The notes below the pieces were generated by a model. It was given only the letters and a program-made list of their open reading frames with translations. It was not told the DNA's origin and searched no databases. Positions 1-18,131 of a stretch of DNA of 64,000 bases are shown here, piece after piece. The position numbers were made by a program, and so were the translations under genes. Every line of letters begins with the position of its first letter. Within the stretch, counting starts at the first letter, position 1. This DNA comes from Denticeps clupeoides (taxonomy: Eukaryota > Chordata > Actinopteri > Clupeiformes > Denticipitidae). The stretch is taken from positions 21,100,034 through 21,164,033 of the forward strand of contig NC_041721.1 of assembly GCF_900700375.1 (NCBI RefSeq), in the 5' to 3' direction.

Positions 1-685
1 CTTGACCAGTTACCCTGCTCTGCCAAAAACACACCACATATCTTTTAATGTAATATTGAATTTAATATTAACTGATGCTGTGAATACTTTCTCTAGTCTT
101 ATATAACCCTGCCAGAAGACGTCATAACATAATGAGAATTTAGATCAGGGGGACTAAACCGCTGTATGGTCGGGAACACATAGATTGACCACCAGTCCTG
201 AACCTTTGGGATGAGATGGAGAAGACTTTCTGGTTGGTTTTTAATTTCACTGTGAATGCATTCAGTAATCCTAATCCAGATGTACATTTGAACATTTTGT
301 GATGAATCTGAATTTGTATTCATCAATTATAATCATCTTTGTATGTGCTTTAAACAAGGTTTTCTGAGCTGCAGGATTTTCATTTATTCGTTTTTATGTA
401 TCCACTTTAAATAATGGTGGCGATGGTATTTATCTTTAATATCAACAGGGATGTTGAATAGAAGAAGAGTTGTTGCATGTTTGGATTATTCAGTCGGTTG
501 GTAAAGAGGTGCCCCGGAGGTCCTTACAGATGTCCTTTCTTCAATCTGTGTCATGCAGCAATTTGAAAGCATTCTGAGAACATGTAGGGCCTGGAATGCA
601 CCAACGTGTGTTTGCTCTTTAGAAAGAGTGTATCACAGATTTGAGTCTTCTGCATTTACGCTGCACGTTCTTGCAGGTTGTTAGT
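1..685. other. Region upstream of the dmtf1 start codon
   Basis: No protein match seen. An acceptor-like TTGCAG ends at 676, ten bases before the ATG at 686, so the first coding exon appears to be spliced to an upstream non-coding exon. I could not place that exon or the promoter; they may lie left of the window. The rest is AT-rich and without recognised repeats. Confidence 0.5.
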
Positions 686-6718
<6,033 letters not shown>

Positions 6719-8120
6719 AGTCTATCTGGGATTTCTGTACCATCACAGCCCCACATCCAAAAGCATCATTTACTTTGTCAAATGCAGGGTGGCCTTTGTA
6801 GTCCAGCTGTCCAGGCTCTACAAGTCCACCCAGCAAGACTGAGCACTAAACACACAATACTGAAGCAAGCAGCTTGCCTATTGCCATTCTGCTGGAGTTT
6901 TTTCAGAAGTCCTATTTATGACACTAAGCACTAGTTTATCATTGTATGTATGTAAATACATTGTATAAATGTAATGTTTTGTTAAGAACTATTTACGAAC
7001 TGTTGGTATGAGAGGAGAACCATTGCCTGGGGAATTGTTACATATGATGTTCTCCCTGCTTTGTAGCTGGCGTTTGCAGATGGATGGTGTCCATGTCCAA
7101 TTGGAATGAAATATATTTGAATTCAGATCGAAGTTTATTTGACCTGACATGAGCCTGCAGTAGTCCCTGGCATATGGAAGAGGTCAGCTAGTGAACAAGT
7201 TGACCTTGATGTATAGGAAGCAGAAAAATGGGTGAGGAACTTTGACAAGGAGCAAATTGTGATGGCAGTATCATAATATTGTTCATGGTATGTCCTGGTA
7301 TTGATGCATGGGGCGTGCAGGTTGCTCCATATCATCTGGTCCAACAGAAATCAGCTGGTTCTGATATGGAGGACATGGAGCTGTTTCCACTGTCCTGTCC
7401 GGCCTATTTTAAAATTGCATGTAAAAAAGGTCACAGTAGCAGTTTATTATAATAAAAATGCCCTTAAAACTAAAAGAGTATTCAGTTGTCACTGTTTTCT
7501 GCTGTAGCTCATCTCGACGTCTGGATGAAGTTATAACAGCCCTTCTGCACTCTATCACACACAATACACTTGAACACGGATCTAATCGATGAAAATGTTA
7601 CAGAAATGATGGTGTAGTTCTTAATAAATCGCATACACACAATAAAAAAAAACAAAATTAATGACAAAGTAACTTTGGCAACAAATCTTTTTGAAGTGAT
7701 GAAAATGGGACGTAAATGCTTGTTATGTGACAATAACTATAAAATATATCATGTAATTTTGCTGACAATAAAAATTTTACTAAATATGGTTTACAAGATA
7801 AAACTTGTACTAAAATGTCTGTAAATGTTTGTAGACAAAGATTTAATCGTTTAATCTCATTATTATATCACGGTTTCTGTTTCCTGTATCTCCAGTCTGG
7901 TCACACAGATGATGTCACCAGATAATTGTCATGGGGTTCTTCTGATGGGTCGGGGATTGTCTGGGACATCCTGAAATATATATGATTTGGATTTGTCTCT
8001 TCAGGGTCAGCTTCAGTCCTGTATTCCAATCACAGCCTTGTCAGCCAATTTATTTTGTGCAGTCTGTGTGTGTATGCATGTGCATGTGCGTGTGTAAGTG
8101 TTAGATTTGTCTGTAATATT
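6719..8120 (+). other. dmtf1 3' UTR and flank
   Basis: Mostly AT-rich sequence after the dmtf1 stop codon, without long coding frames. Possible poly(A) signals AATAAA occur at 7451-7456 and 7623-7628. Nothing else is recognised apart from a short GT-rich patch near 8062-8095. Confidence 0.5.
7451..7456 (+). terminator. Candidate dmtf1 poly(A) signal
   Basis: AATAAA about 730 nt after the stop codon. A second copy at 7623 could be used instead. Confidence 0.4.
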
Positions 8121-8122
8121 TT

Positions 8123-8300
8123 TTGAACAAGAGGGTTTTCACCTGCTTCTTAAAAGTGGTGGTAGTCTCAGCTAGTCGTGTGGAGGAGGGCAGGTTGTCC
8201 CACCAGCCAAGGACAACAACGGAGAACAGAGATGATTGGAATCGGAGACCCCGTGAAGAAGGAATTTTTAGTCTCCTTTCATTTGCAGATCTGAGAGAGC
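8123..8300 (-). mobile_element. LINE-associated non-coding repeat next to the minisatellite
   Basis: Sequence with AGCTAGTCGTGTGGAGGAGG and CCCCGTGAAGAAGGAA resembles the repetitive DNA that accompanies antisense L2-like LINE copies in fish. It runs directly into the first 58-bp unit, and recognisable L2 reverse-transcriptase sequence resumes at about 10350 on the other side of the array. I infer that the array grew inside this element. Confidence 0.4.
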
Positions 8301-10350
8301 GTGCAGGAGTGTAGCTAGGTAGTATTGTGTTGATGTAGGAGGTAGTATTGTAGCTTCTGTGCAGGGGTGTAGCTAGGTAGTATTGTGTTGATGTAGGAGG
8401 TAGTATTGTAGCTTCTGTGCAGGGGTGTAGCTAGGTAGTAGTGTGTTGATGTAAGAGGTAGTATTGTAGCTTCTGTGCAGGGGTGTAGCTAGGTAGTATT
8501 GTGTTGATGTAGGAGGTACTATTGTAGCTTCTGTGCAGGAGTGTAGCTAGGTAGTATTGTGTTGATGTAGGAGGTAGTATTGTAGCTTCTGTGCAGGAGT
8601 GTAGCTAGGTAGTATTGTGTTGATGTAGGAGGTAGTATTGTAGCTTCTGTGCAGGAGTGTAGCTAGGTAGTATTGTGTTGATGTAGGAGGTAGTATTGTA
8701 GCTTCTGTGCAGGGGTGTAGCTAGGTAGTAGTGTGTTGATGTAAGAGGTAGTATTGTAGCTTCTGTGCAGGGGTGTAGCTAGGTATTGTGTTGATGTAGG
8801 AGGTAGTATTGTAGCTTCTGTGCAGGAGTGTAGCTAGGTAGTAGTGTGTTGATGTAGGAGGTAGTATTGTAGCTTCTGTGCAGGAGTGTAGCTAGGTAGT
8901 AGTGTGTTGATGTAGGAGGTAGTATTGTAGCTTCTGTGCAGGAGTGTAGCTAGGTAGTATTGTGTTGATGTAGGAGGTAGTATTGTAGCTTCTGTGCAGG
9001 AGTGTAGCTAGGTAGTATTGTGTTGATGTAAGAGGTAGTATTGTAGCTTCTGTGCAGGGGTGTAGCTAGGTAGTATTGTGTTGATGTAGGAGGTAGTATT
9101 GTAGCTTCTGTGCAGGGGTGTAGCTAGGTAGTATTGTGTTGATGTAGGAGGTAGTATTGTAGCTTCTGTGCAGGGGTGTAGCTAGGTAGTATTGTGTTGA
9201 TGTAAGAGGTAGTATTGTAGCTTCTGTGCAGGGGTGTAGCTAGGTAGTAGTGTGTTGATGTAGGAGGTAGTATTGTAGCTTCTGTGCAGGAGTGTAGCTA
9301 GGTAGTATTGTGTTGATGTAAGAGGTAGTATTGTAGCTTCTGTGCAGGAGTGTAGCTAGGTAGTATTGTGTTGATGTAAGAGGTAGTATTGTAGCTTCTG
9401 TGCAGGAGTGTAGCTAGGTAGTATTGTGTTGATGTAGGAGGTAGTATTGTAGCTTCTGTGCAGGAGTGTAGCTAGGTAGTAGTGTGTTGATGTAGGAGGT
9501 AGTATTGTAGCTTCTGTGCAGGAGTGTAGCTAGGTAGTATTGTGTTGATGTAGGAGGTACTATTGTAGCTTCTGTGCAGGAGTGTAGCTAGGTAGTATTG
9601 TGTTGATGTAGGAGGTAGTATTGTAGCTTCTGTGCAGGGGTGTAGCTAGGTAGTAGTGTGTTGATGTAAGAGGTAGTATTGTAGCTTCTGTGCAGGGGTG
9701 TAGCTAGGTATTGTGTTGATGTAGGAGGTAGTATTGTAGCTTCTGTGCAGGAGTGTAGCTAGGTAGTAGTGTGTTGATGTAGGAGGTAGTATTGTAGCTT
9801 CTGTGCAGGAGTGTAGCTAGGTAGTAGTGTGTTGATGTAGGAGGTAGTATTGTAGCTTCTGTGCAGGAGTGTAGCTAGGTAGTATTGTGTTGATGTAAGA
9901 GGTAGTATTGTAGCTTCTGTGCAGGAGTGTAGCTAGGTAGTATTGTGTTGATGTAAGAGGTAGTATTGTAGCTTCTGTGCAGGAGTGTAGCTAGGTAGTA
10001 TTGTGTTGATGTAGGAGGTAGTATTGTAGCTTCTGTGCAGGAGTGTAGCTAGGTAGTAGTGTGTTGATGTAAGAGGTAGTATTGTAGCTTCTGTGCAGGA
10101 GTGTAGCTAGGTAGTAGTGTGTTGATGTAAGAGGTAGTATTGTAGCTTCTGTGCAGGAGTGTAGCTAGGTAGTATTGTGTTGATGTAGGAGGTAGTATTG
10201 TAGCTTCTGTGCAGGAGTGTAGCTAGGTAGTATTGTGTTGATGTAGGAGGTAGTATTGTAGCTTCTGTGCAGGGGTGTAGCTAGGTAGTATTGTGTTGAT
10301 GTAGGAGGTAGTATTGTAGCTTCTGTGCAGGGGTGTAGCTAGGTAGTATT
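8301..10350. repeat. 58-bp minisatellite array (about 35 copies)
   Basis: Unit begins GTGTAGCTAGGTAGTATTGT, passes through GTTGATGTAGGAGGTAG and ends TTGTAGCTTCTGTGCAGG. Units differ at a few recurring positions (GGAG/GGGG, TATT/TAGT, GTAGG/GTAAG). Rare variants recur in order, indicating higher-order duplication: a unit shortened by 3 bp at 8781 recurs at 9706, and a TACT variant at 8512 recurs at 9553. There are no unique spacers, so it is not CRISPR-like, and stop codons occur in all useful frames. Confidence 0.95.
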
Positions 10351-10668
10351 GTATTGTATTGACGCAGTTCCATTTACAGCCCTGTAGGCGACCATAAAGG
10401 ATTTGAACTCAATGCGAGCAGCTACCGGGAGCCAGTGGAGGGAGGTAAGAAGAGGTGTAACATGGGTGTATTTTGGCTGATTGAAGATGAGACGGGCTGC
10501 CATATTTTGGATCATCTGGAGTGGTTTTATGGCGGCTGCAGAGGCTCCAGCCAGGAGAGAGTTACAATAGTCCAGTTTGGAGATGACTATTGCCTGGACG
10601 AGGAGTTGCGTAGGTCTAATCCCACGCATTGAGTGTGAGACACATGTACTGTTCTCACACATTTCCAC
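10350..10668 (-). mobile_element. L2-like LINE fragment (reverse transcriptase C-terminal part)
   Basis: The - strand frame over 10339-10668 reads SKLDYCNSLLAGASAAAIKP and then THVTPLLTSLHWLPVAARI, hallmark segments at the C-terminal end of L2/CR1-group LINE reverse transcriptases. It is a 5'-truncated fragment; the endonuclease and RT core are absent. Related fragments lie at 23690-23820, 31424-31600 and 44475-44800. Confidence 0.8.
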
Positions 10669-11573
10669 ACTTTTTTTTTAAGGTTTACCACATACTTTCA
10701 TATCAAACAATGAATGCATAGTGCAGAGAATCTGAAAACATGCACATTTTTCTCACTATGGAACAAGATCCTCTCTCTTACCAGCCAATCAAAAAGTAAA
10801 ATACAACACAACCACCAATGTAAAGACATCCTGGAATTCTTCGCGTTATTCTGCTATTAGTCATATTTCATTATCACATGATGACTGGCATATTCTCACA
10901 TAATAATCATCTCTCTCCAAATAGGCTAAATGATTTTATTGAATTCTCTGTGCCATGTATCAAATCTTTTCTTCCAGACGTCTGAGCAATAAATAACAAC
11001 AACGGCAATAATACAATTATTAATGTGGTTGAGAAAGTTGGCAACCCTACTGATGGTTTAGCAGATGGCTGGGAGAAAATGACCAACAAGTGGAAAAGAA
11101 AATGTGTGTCAAAAATCATGGTGTCTTCTGTGTCTGGAATGGATGTCAAGCATTCTTCAGCCTTTACGGTAACAGTAATATAATAACAAGGTAACCTTGT
11201 TTTAATTAAGAAAATGTTGTTTTCATCTGTTCTACTAGGTACTAAATAAAAAAGGAATTAAGATATGATTTTAGTTGACTGAAACTTGACTAAAATTAGT
11301 ATGGATATGACAACTTGACACTAGACTAAACTATACTAAAACTAAAATTCAAAAAGGCCCCCAAGCACAACTTTAGTGGGTGGGATCTTGCCTAATCGCA
11401 CATTTGAATCAGTGTTCTTCTTCCAGCTATTGTTACACTTGCTCCTCCGTGGGTGTGGCCACCTGCCCCGCCCCTCTGAACAGGCTTGTTAGTCGCGCAC
11501 CTGAACCGGCCGCTTCAGACCATTTCTACACAGACAGGTTCTCGCGTTCCTGTGAGTTCCAGAGCTGAACAGG
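10669..11573 (+). promoter_or_regulatory. Intergenic stretch and pttg1ip promoter region
   Basis: 10669-11370 is AT-rich with no recognised gene; 11160-11350 looks like a repeat (many ACTAAAACT-type words). 11430-11573 becomes GC-rich with a CCCCGCCCC Sp1-type box near 11468, fitting a CpG-type promoter just upstream of the pttg1ip ATG at 11574. The transcription start is not determined. Confidence 0.45.
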
Positions 11574-13374
11574 ATGTGTACAAGGTTCTTCGTTCTTCTT
11601 GCCCTGCTGCTGCTGTCCGGAGTGATGATCTTCGCCCAGAGACCAACGCCAGCAACGTCTTCTCCACCCACTTCACATGCAACCAAGTCGCCATCCCCTT
11701 CATCATCCACATCTTCATCCTCATCTGCAGCACCGCCCACGACTTCCACCACCACAGCCTCCACCAGCCGGGCTACTCCTGCGCCCACCTCGGCGCCTGG
11801 TATTGGTAAGACTTTCAAAATGAACTCATACTCAGGAAATGATTTCTTGATTGATGATGACAGCAGCTCTCTCTGTCCCTGCAGCCTGTGAGACTAAGAA
11901 TGGAACAAGCTGTGAAGAGTGTCTCAAGAACGTGACGGTGGGTTCCTCTCATTTCCCAGCAGCCGCTGGGGCCCTTTGGAGAACCGGAGCTTCTGCTTTT
12001 CACCTCATTTCTGCATGCTGGTGTGAGAAAGCCAGTTCAACCAGTTGGGCACGTTGTGAATGCAGCGCGTTGGTTTGATGCTTCATCTGTAAATTGCTTT
12101 GTCAACATGAGATGAACTTCTGCATTCCGTCGGAGATGAACAACAGGAAGTGGCTTTAAACGGGGCTCAAATCAGTACAGAATATGTGGATGAGAAGGCA
12201 TATCTGAAAGCTTGATAAGAATAAAATCAACATGTGTTCTTCTGCAGTGCCTGTGGTGTGATAAAAGCAAGACGTGTATGACGTACCCCAGCCAGACCAT
12301 CCTGCCGCCCCACTCCCTCTGCCCACTAGACCAGGCCCGCTGGGCGCTCTGCACAGGTAACACCGTCAGGAGAATAGACCAACAGTGATGAACATGGCAG
12401 GACCTTTTTATTCCATCATGTGCGCACATTTTCTCATCCCATAATCTAGTCAACTTCCAGTCCCTCATCATTGGAATATCAGTAGTGGCTGTCATCCTCC
12501 TCATTGCATTCTTCATCTGTCTCTTCTGCTTCTGCAAGTGTGAGAATGCAGGGTGAGTACACACACACACACTCAGACACGACCATCAGCTGATCTGTTG
12601 CCGGAAGAAGGAGAGAAAGTGGGGATGAATGTCCACACTCGTGTGTTCAGAAAAGGAGAAAATGCGACTGCAGAGTGACTGTTACGGAAGTGCTGAAGAT
12701 GATCTTTTGAGCCATTTTACCCCCCTTTTTAAGGACCTAACCGCTTATTCACTCATATTCACCCCCCGTTTTCAATATTTCTGCCTGCTGATGTGCCAAA
12801 ATGGCAAAACAGATTTTAGTGTGTTTAGTCTGATTGTGATTCTGCATAATGGTGAATTGATTGAAAAAAGCAGAAATCCGGGTGATTCCGTAGACTTGCG
12901 TTGGACCTTCAGCCCTTCTGAAAGCTGGTCCCCTCTCTTCTCTCAGGTCCAGTAGGTTTGAATCTAAGATGCAGAGGCATGCAGATAAGAGGAAAACCAA
13001 GCAGGAGACGAGGTGAGCGGCACTGACCCACATTTCTACATGAAAAGAGGTCAGATGGAGCTGTGGGCAGATCTTCTTTATTAATGTGCCGTCTACATGC
13101 AGGAGAGCAGAGATGAAGATGAGACATGATGAGATCCGGCAGAAGTATGGTGGGTTTTTGTCTTTTTGATTCCCCTTTATAACGTCCATCCATGAAGTTT
13201 GGATGTCCACTCTCTGTAGGACTATGTGCTGTAGCTCCCTCTGCTGGTAGAGGATGCTCAGGGAAAGACCTGATGATCCATAAAAGCCTACTGCCATTTA
13301 CACTCGAAATCCATTTGACTTCCTCAGGGCTAAGCAGAGCAAGTCCGTACTCCAGGTTTGAGAATGACAGCTGA
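11574..13374 (+). CDS. pttg1ip: PTTG1-interacting protein (PBF), type I membrane protein
   Basis: Binds securin (PTTG1) and promotes its nuclear entry in mammals; a small single-pass glycoprotein of membranes. Seven exons: 11574-11805, 11885-11937, 12248-12356, 12450-12552, 12947-13012, 13103-13149, 13328-13374; total 657 nt, 218 aa (human 180). A signal peptide (RFFVLLALLLLSGVMIFAQ) is followed by a Ser/Thr/Pro-rich mucin-like stretch of about 50 residues, longer than in mammals. A cysteine-rich PSI domain follows (TSCEECLKNVTCLWC ... MTYPSQTILPPHSLC ... ARWALC). Then comes a transmembrane helix (SLIIGISVVAVILLIAFFIC) and a charged coiled tail (RRAEMKMRHDEIRQKYG) ending PYSRFENDS. Its position before sumo3, ube2g2 and tspear matches human 21q22.3. 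Confidence 0.95.
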
Positions 13375-13637
13375 AGCTTCATGCAGAAGGCCAGCATGAG
13401 GACACACGAGCAAGTACCCGAAGAAAAGATCTGTGATATGTGTCACTGTACAGGATGACCATCTTTCTTCATGGATGTTAAATTATTGTACAGGCTATTG
13501 GTGAAGGGATGTTGGGTTGTCTGTGAAGGCTGATTTCTTATTCATAAATATTCTATTTAACTATAATACTTGGATTTAACTGTTCCTTAATTTATCTATT
13601 TTAGTAAAAAAAATCATGAAATTGAAATGAATAATAT

Positions 13638-13643
13638 AATAAA
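13638..13643 (+). terminator. Candidate pttg1ip poly(A) signal
   Basis: AATAAA about 264 nt after the stop, in AT-rich sequence. Confidence 0.5.
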
Positions 13644-15470
13644 ATAACCATCTGTGTCACATAGAATGTATCAAGAATATTTAGTTTCTTGCTTACACAC
13701 TCCAAGAGCCAATTCACTATTTTACTTACTAGAGAATCTCAGTGACCTGCTGTGAACTGTATCTGTGAAATAATTCAGAATATTAATGAGACTCCAAACA
13801 CTTTGGACAACCAATATGACACCCAAAATAAGGATGTCATTTGTCTCTCTGGCACCCCTGCAAAGCCTACTGGGTAATTTAGATTAACCTCGTTGGTTTA
13901 TTGGTTATACAGTTCACAGAGCATCTTTACTCCCTGTGGTATTGTGGCTGGACTACTGGATAACCAGGATGCACCCATGTCTGCAGAATGCCCTGATCAG
14001 GGACATTGGGTGCAAGGCTGAGGGTCAGCCAGGGCGGAGCACACACACAACTCACCTAGTCTATATGAATGGCAGGAGGAACCCGAAGAACATGGAGAAC
14101 ACAGGAGAGCATGACACCTCCCCACACACAAAGCCAGAACTGAGCCTGCATTGGAATAAAAGCAGAACTTGGACAGTCCAGGTCTCCCAGTCCTTTTCTG
14201 GACCTGCTGGGGTGCCCTGGGCTCCATAGACTGTTGAGCAGGAACTGGGCACTTGATACAGTAAAGCTGGCGCCAGGATCTCTGTGGATAAAAGCTGTGG
14301 AATCGGCTTTGACCTTGGCTGTTCCTAAAGTGTGACTTTTGCATATATTTAAAATTGACATGTGGACTGGAGACCTGAGGAACACCTTCCTCCATTTCTC
14401 GCTTTGTCTCACTAAACCGCGTCCTCATGATGTGCTTTGAGAGACTCCTCAGAAGCAGCCTCCCTCGCTGTATAGAGCCGCTGCAAACAGGCCCACCGAG
14501 GACAATTCCACATCCTCCGGCCTTCCAAGACAAGAGAAACACTCAGCAGAGAGGATGCATTCTCGCTGTCTGCTGTCCCGTCCAACAGATCAATCTAGCG
14601 TCTTCTAGCCTGTCCTACACACACCAACTGGGACTCTGTAACGCGTCTGTAACTTCAAATATTAAATCTGGAACGTTACACTTTTGAGTTGTAGTTTTAT
14701 TTATATTGGTTAAACTGTATAAATGATTGTCACTGCAGCACAGTATACTGTCACAGTGAAACGTGCCCTCTGTATTTAACTATCACCCACACTGAGCAGC
14801 GTGGCACCCGGGAACGATACCCTCATCAAGGGGACCCCAGTGACAACCTTCCATTTACAGGTCTGCTTCCTTACCCACTAGGCCACCACTGCCCCAGACT
14901 GCCCCTTGTTACAGTGCAGATGGTGTGTTGAGTTTAGCAGATCTTAGCTAACTGACATGAAGAACTGTGTAAAAATGTACCTAAATTCTTTAAATAAATG
15001 TAGAAACAGCAGTTGTCAATGTTTAATGAACTTCTAAACCAGTTTTAATTGAACAAAACATCTAAAAAGCAGTTTGGACCTATCTTGAAAATGTGACTTT
15101 GTGAGATGATTGAACAGCCTGTCTATGGTCCTGCAGTGGCTAGAAATGGCGGTCGGTGTAAAGAGTACTTTGGTCATTCTGCTTCACTGTTCAGAGAGCA
15201 GCAGCTCAGACGGTCGGATCTGGAATTTGTCCCCTTATGACGTCATATGGAAAATTTGTATTATTCTGGAAAAAGGCCGACATGACTTCCTGTCTGCACC
15301 AAACATTGTGGTTGGTGGATGATGTTGATGATGTCATTTCTGCGAATGATCCCTCAACTTCTCCTCCTCGTCCCGCCTCTCTCCTCCGCATATAAAGCTA
15401 CAGACGGTGAAACGGTGCATCATGGGAAATCTCATCGTGGGACTGGAACAAAGTGGCTGTAATTCTGCAC
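13644..15470. other. Intergenic region between pttg1ip and the LINE
   Basis: Overlapping frames occur at 13997-14542 on both strands but look like chance: no domain, no splice context, and several are similarly open at once. A SINE-A copy lies at 14723-14895. I recognise nothing else. Confidence 0.5.
14723..14895 (-). mobile_element. SINE-A copy (reverse)
   Basis: Reverse complement of the SINE-A body and head: GTGCCCTCTGTATTTAAC, CAAGGGGACC, CAACCTTCCATTTAC and CTAGGCCACCACTGCCCC. Diverged in the B-box region. Confidence 0.75.
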
Positions 15471-15499
15471 CAAGGCTGGATTTCAGAAAGAGACGCCAA

Positions 15500-16870
15500 C
15501 AAGACCGATATCCATCCCACTCCTCTGTATGTGCCACTGGTAAAACTGGTAAGACCGTGAGGATGCGGTCAAGGGAGGCCACTGATGCTCTACAAGACTG
15601 TCTGGAGATGACAGACTGGGACACTCTTTGTGAGCCTCACACAGCACGTCACAGACAATATCAACTTCTAACCCTTCTCTAACCCTAACCCCATCAGCAT
15701 ACCTGAAGTGACCCAACCTCCTACCACCACCACCACTACTACCCTCAACACAAACATCCAGATGATGCCATCATCTACATGCTCCACCGGGCCTACAGCC
15801 ACCTGGATAAGCCTGGATCAATTCCAAGGATTATGTTCTTTGACTTCTCCAGTGCATTCAACACCATTCAGCCACCCCGTCTGGAGGAAAATCTGTCTGC
15901 TATGCAGGTAGATGCCCCACTGGTCTCCTGGATCATGGACTACTGGTCAGACAGACCACAGTATGTGCAGCTGTAGGACTGTGGTCTGACACTGGTGGAC
16001 TTCAGCTCCAACTCAGTGGGCTGCCACCTGCAGAAATTCTCTGATGACTCTGCTGTTCTCGGATGTGTCAGGAACGGTGATGAAAGGGAATAGCGGAGTG
16101 TGGTGGACTGGTGTGAGCTAAATCAGCTGCAGCTCAACGTCAGCAAAACAGAAGAACTGGTGGCGGACATGAGGGGGTCAAAATCTACAGTCACCCCAAT
16201 ATCCATCAGGGGAGTGGAGGTGGAGATTGTTCAGGACTACAAGTACATGGGGGTCCACTTGGACAATAAACTGGACTGTCACAGAATGCACTGGCCACAT
16301 ACAGGTTGTACTTCCTGCGTAGACTAAGGTTCTTTGTGGTCTGTAAATTTGTGCTACGAATGTTCTAGGATTCCATAGTGTCCAGTGGCATGTTCTATTC
16401 TGTGGGAACAGCATGAAAGTAGCTGATAAGAACGGGCTAAACAAGCTGATCAACAAGGCTGGTGCGTGCTGGGAATAAAACTGGACACACTGGAGACTGT
16501 GGCGGAGCAGAGGATGCTGGGAAACCTGCAGTCTATTATTGAAAATACTGATCACCCACGGCACAGTGCTGTGGAGGGGCCCTAACGGCACAGGAAATCC
16601 TACCTTCCCACAGCTATCAGACTTTTTAACTCACCCCTCTGCCACTCGCTCTCCCAAGAAGTGGCCCTCTCTCTCTCTCTCTCTCACTACCTGTAAGTCT
16701 TTAAACAACATGGGGTTGTGCAACATGATCCTTCTGCTGATGTTCTTCTGTGCAACTGTCTCCTGTTGCTGTTTTTTTACTGTGCAATAACTAACTTATT
16801 GACTCTTAACTTTTAACTCTTACATAATGTGCAATGCTGCTTCATGAGGAGCACAAATTACAATAAAAAG
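15500..16870 (+). mobile_element. Rex1/CR1-group LINE, internally deleted
   Basis: Non-LTR retrotransposon fossil. Frames on the + strand read LEMTDWDTLCEPH (upstream linker), then IMFFDFSSAFNTIQPPRLEE (reverse transcriptase), then WCELNQLQLNVSKTEELVAD and VQDYKYMGVHLDNKLD, all typical of Rex1-like RTs. The FADD catalytic region is missing, so the copy carries internal deletions besides frame breaks. The 3' end near 16870 has TTTTTAACTCTTACATAATG-like tail sequence and AATAAAAAGCAATAA. Confidence 0.8.
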
Positions 16871-17049
16871 CAATAACGTGATTATAATATACACAATGGT
16901 GCAGGAAAATCTTCCATTTTTAAAGCATCAGTTGCAATCAAATCTTGTACCAGGACATATTTACAATGGAAATAAAATTCTTGTGGGGGAAACTAGATAC
17001 CAACCTGCTGTTGCTTATTTCTAAAATAACCAAAATATTACATCTGGTG

Positions 17050-17348
17050 GAAATTGTTCGCGAGTGGAAGCCGTTCCGCGCCATTGTTCGGCGTGGATTT
17101 CCACACTCCACGGCGGCCGTGTGGTCGGGGGAGGCGCCAGCTCGGCGTGAGCGAGTATTCCATTAAATGCGCGCCCACGTGTGCGCGCGCCCGCTAAGGA
17201 GAGGTCACGTGACGCCCGTCCAGCCAATCAGCAGCGGCGAGGACGAGCTCAGGCGCGTTCACGTCGGCAGAGAGAAGAGTGGAAGGAAGACGGGAAGCGC
17301 GTCCGAGCGTCCGAGGTGTGAACAGCGCAGATATTGAAGCTCGGCGAC
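17050..17348 (+). promoter_or_regulatory. CpG-island promoter of sumo3
   Basis: Strong rise in GC and CpG from about 17050 that continues through the first intron. Visible elements: CACGTG E-boxes at 17176-17181 and 17206-17211, and a CCAAT box at 17224-17228. No TATA box is seen near the ATG at 17349, as expected for a housekeeping gene. Confidence 0.65.
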
Positions 17349-18131
17349 ATGTCTGAAGAGAAGCCGAAGGTACGGTGGCGGTGGCGGGTGTGGCCGTGTT
17401 CGTGTTGGCGGCGTGCGGGGCGGGTGGACGGGACGCCCGCGTTCTCTGCGGGATGAATGCGCGGCTCTGCAGCAGGACGCGTTTTGTAAAGCGCGCCGCC
17501 GAGGCCGCGGGAGCGCGCCGAGCTGCTGAAAATGCGCCATTGTTTGGCGCAAACGCTCAGCTCGTCCGCAGCGGAATGCGGCGCTTTGTTTGTGCGGCCA
17601 TTTGGAAGCCCCGCGTTAAAATAAAGCGCCACAACGTGCATGTTTCTCCCGCAGGAGGGGGTGAAGACCGAGAACGACCACATCAACCTGAAGGTGGCCG
17701 GCCAGGACGGATCGGTGGTCCAGTTTAAGATTAAAAGGCACACGCCGCTTAGTAAACTGATGAAGGCGTACTGTGAACGGCAGGTGAGTTCGCGTCCAGT
17801 CGGGCCTGCAGGTGGGACGCGGCGCGGGGTTCTCCATGTCTCATGTCTGGCTCTGTCTCTGCTGGTAGGGCTTGTCAATAAGGCAGATACGGTTTAGATT
17901 TGATGGGCAGCCCATCAATGAGACAGACACACCGGCACAGGTAAATCCCGCTCTTTGCATTAATTTTGAATAATATATATATATATGTGTGTATGTATGT
18001 ATGTATGTATGTATGTGTGTGTATTTATTACATGGAATCGTATTTTAAATTGAACTTTCTGCTTTCAGTTGGAGATGGAAGATGAAGACACGATCGACGT
18101 ATTTCAGCAGCAGACTGGAGGCACCTGCTAA
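17349..18131 (+). CDS. sumo3: Small ubiquitin-related modifier 3 (SUMO3)
   Basis: Ubiquitin-like modifier joined to lysines of target proteins by SAE1/2 and UBC9. Four exons: 17349-17369, 17655-17783, 17869-17940, 18069-18131; 282 coding nt without the stop, 94 aa. The N-terminus ([20 protein letters not shown]) has the SUMO3 spacing, and Lys11 sits in a VKTE consensus used for poly-SUMO chains. The beta-grasp core is nearly identical to human SUMO2/3 ([40 protein letters not shown]). It ends QQQTGGTC, so SENP processing after Gly91-Gly92 would remove only two residues; human SUMO3 has an eleven-residue tail. Context between pttg1ip and ube2g2 supports sumo3 rather than sumo2. Confidence 0.97.

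Noticed and set aside
8301-10350. Regularly spaced repeats reminiscent of a CRISPR array
   Set aside because: Units are head-to-tail without unique spacers, in a vertebrate genome; it is a minisatellite.
12749-13397. 182- and 162-aa - strand frames over the end of pttg1ip
   Set aside because: Antisense to verified pttg1ip exons 5-7.
13997-14542. 181-aa - strand frame between pttg1ip and the LINE
   Set aside because: No domain, no splice context, and frames on the other strand are equally open; composition looks random.
17249-17878. 209-aa - strand frame over the sumo3 promoter
   Set aside because: Chance frame in CpG-island DNA, antisense to sumo3 exons 1-2.
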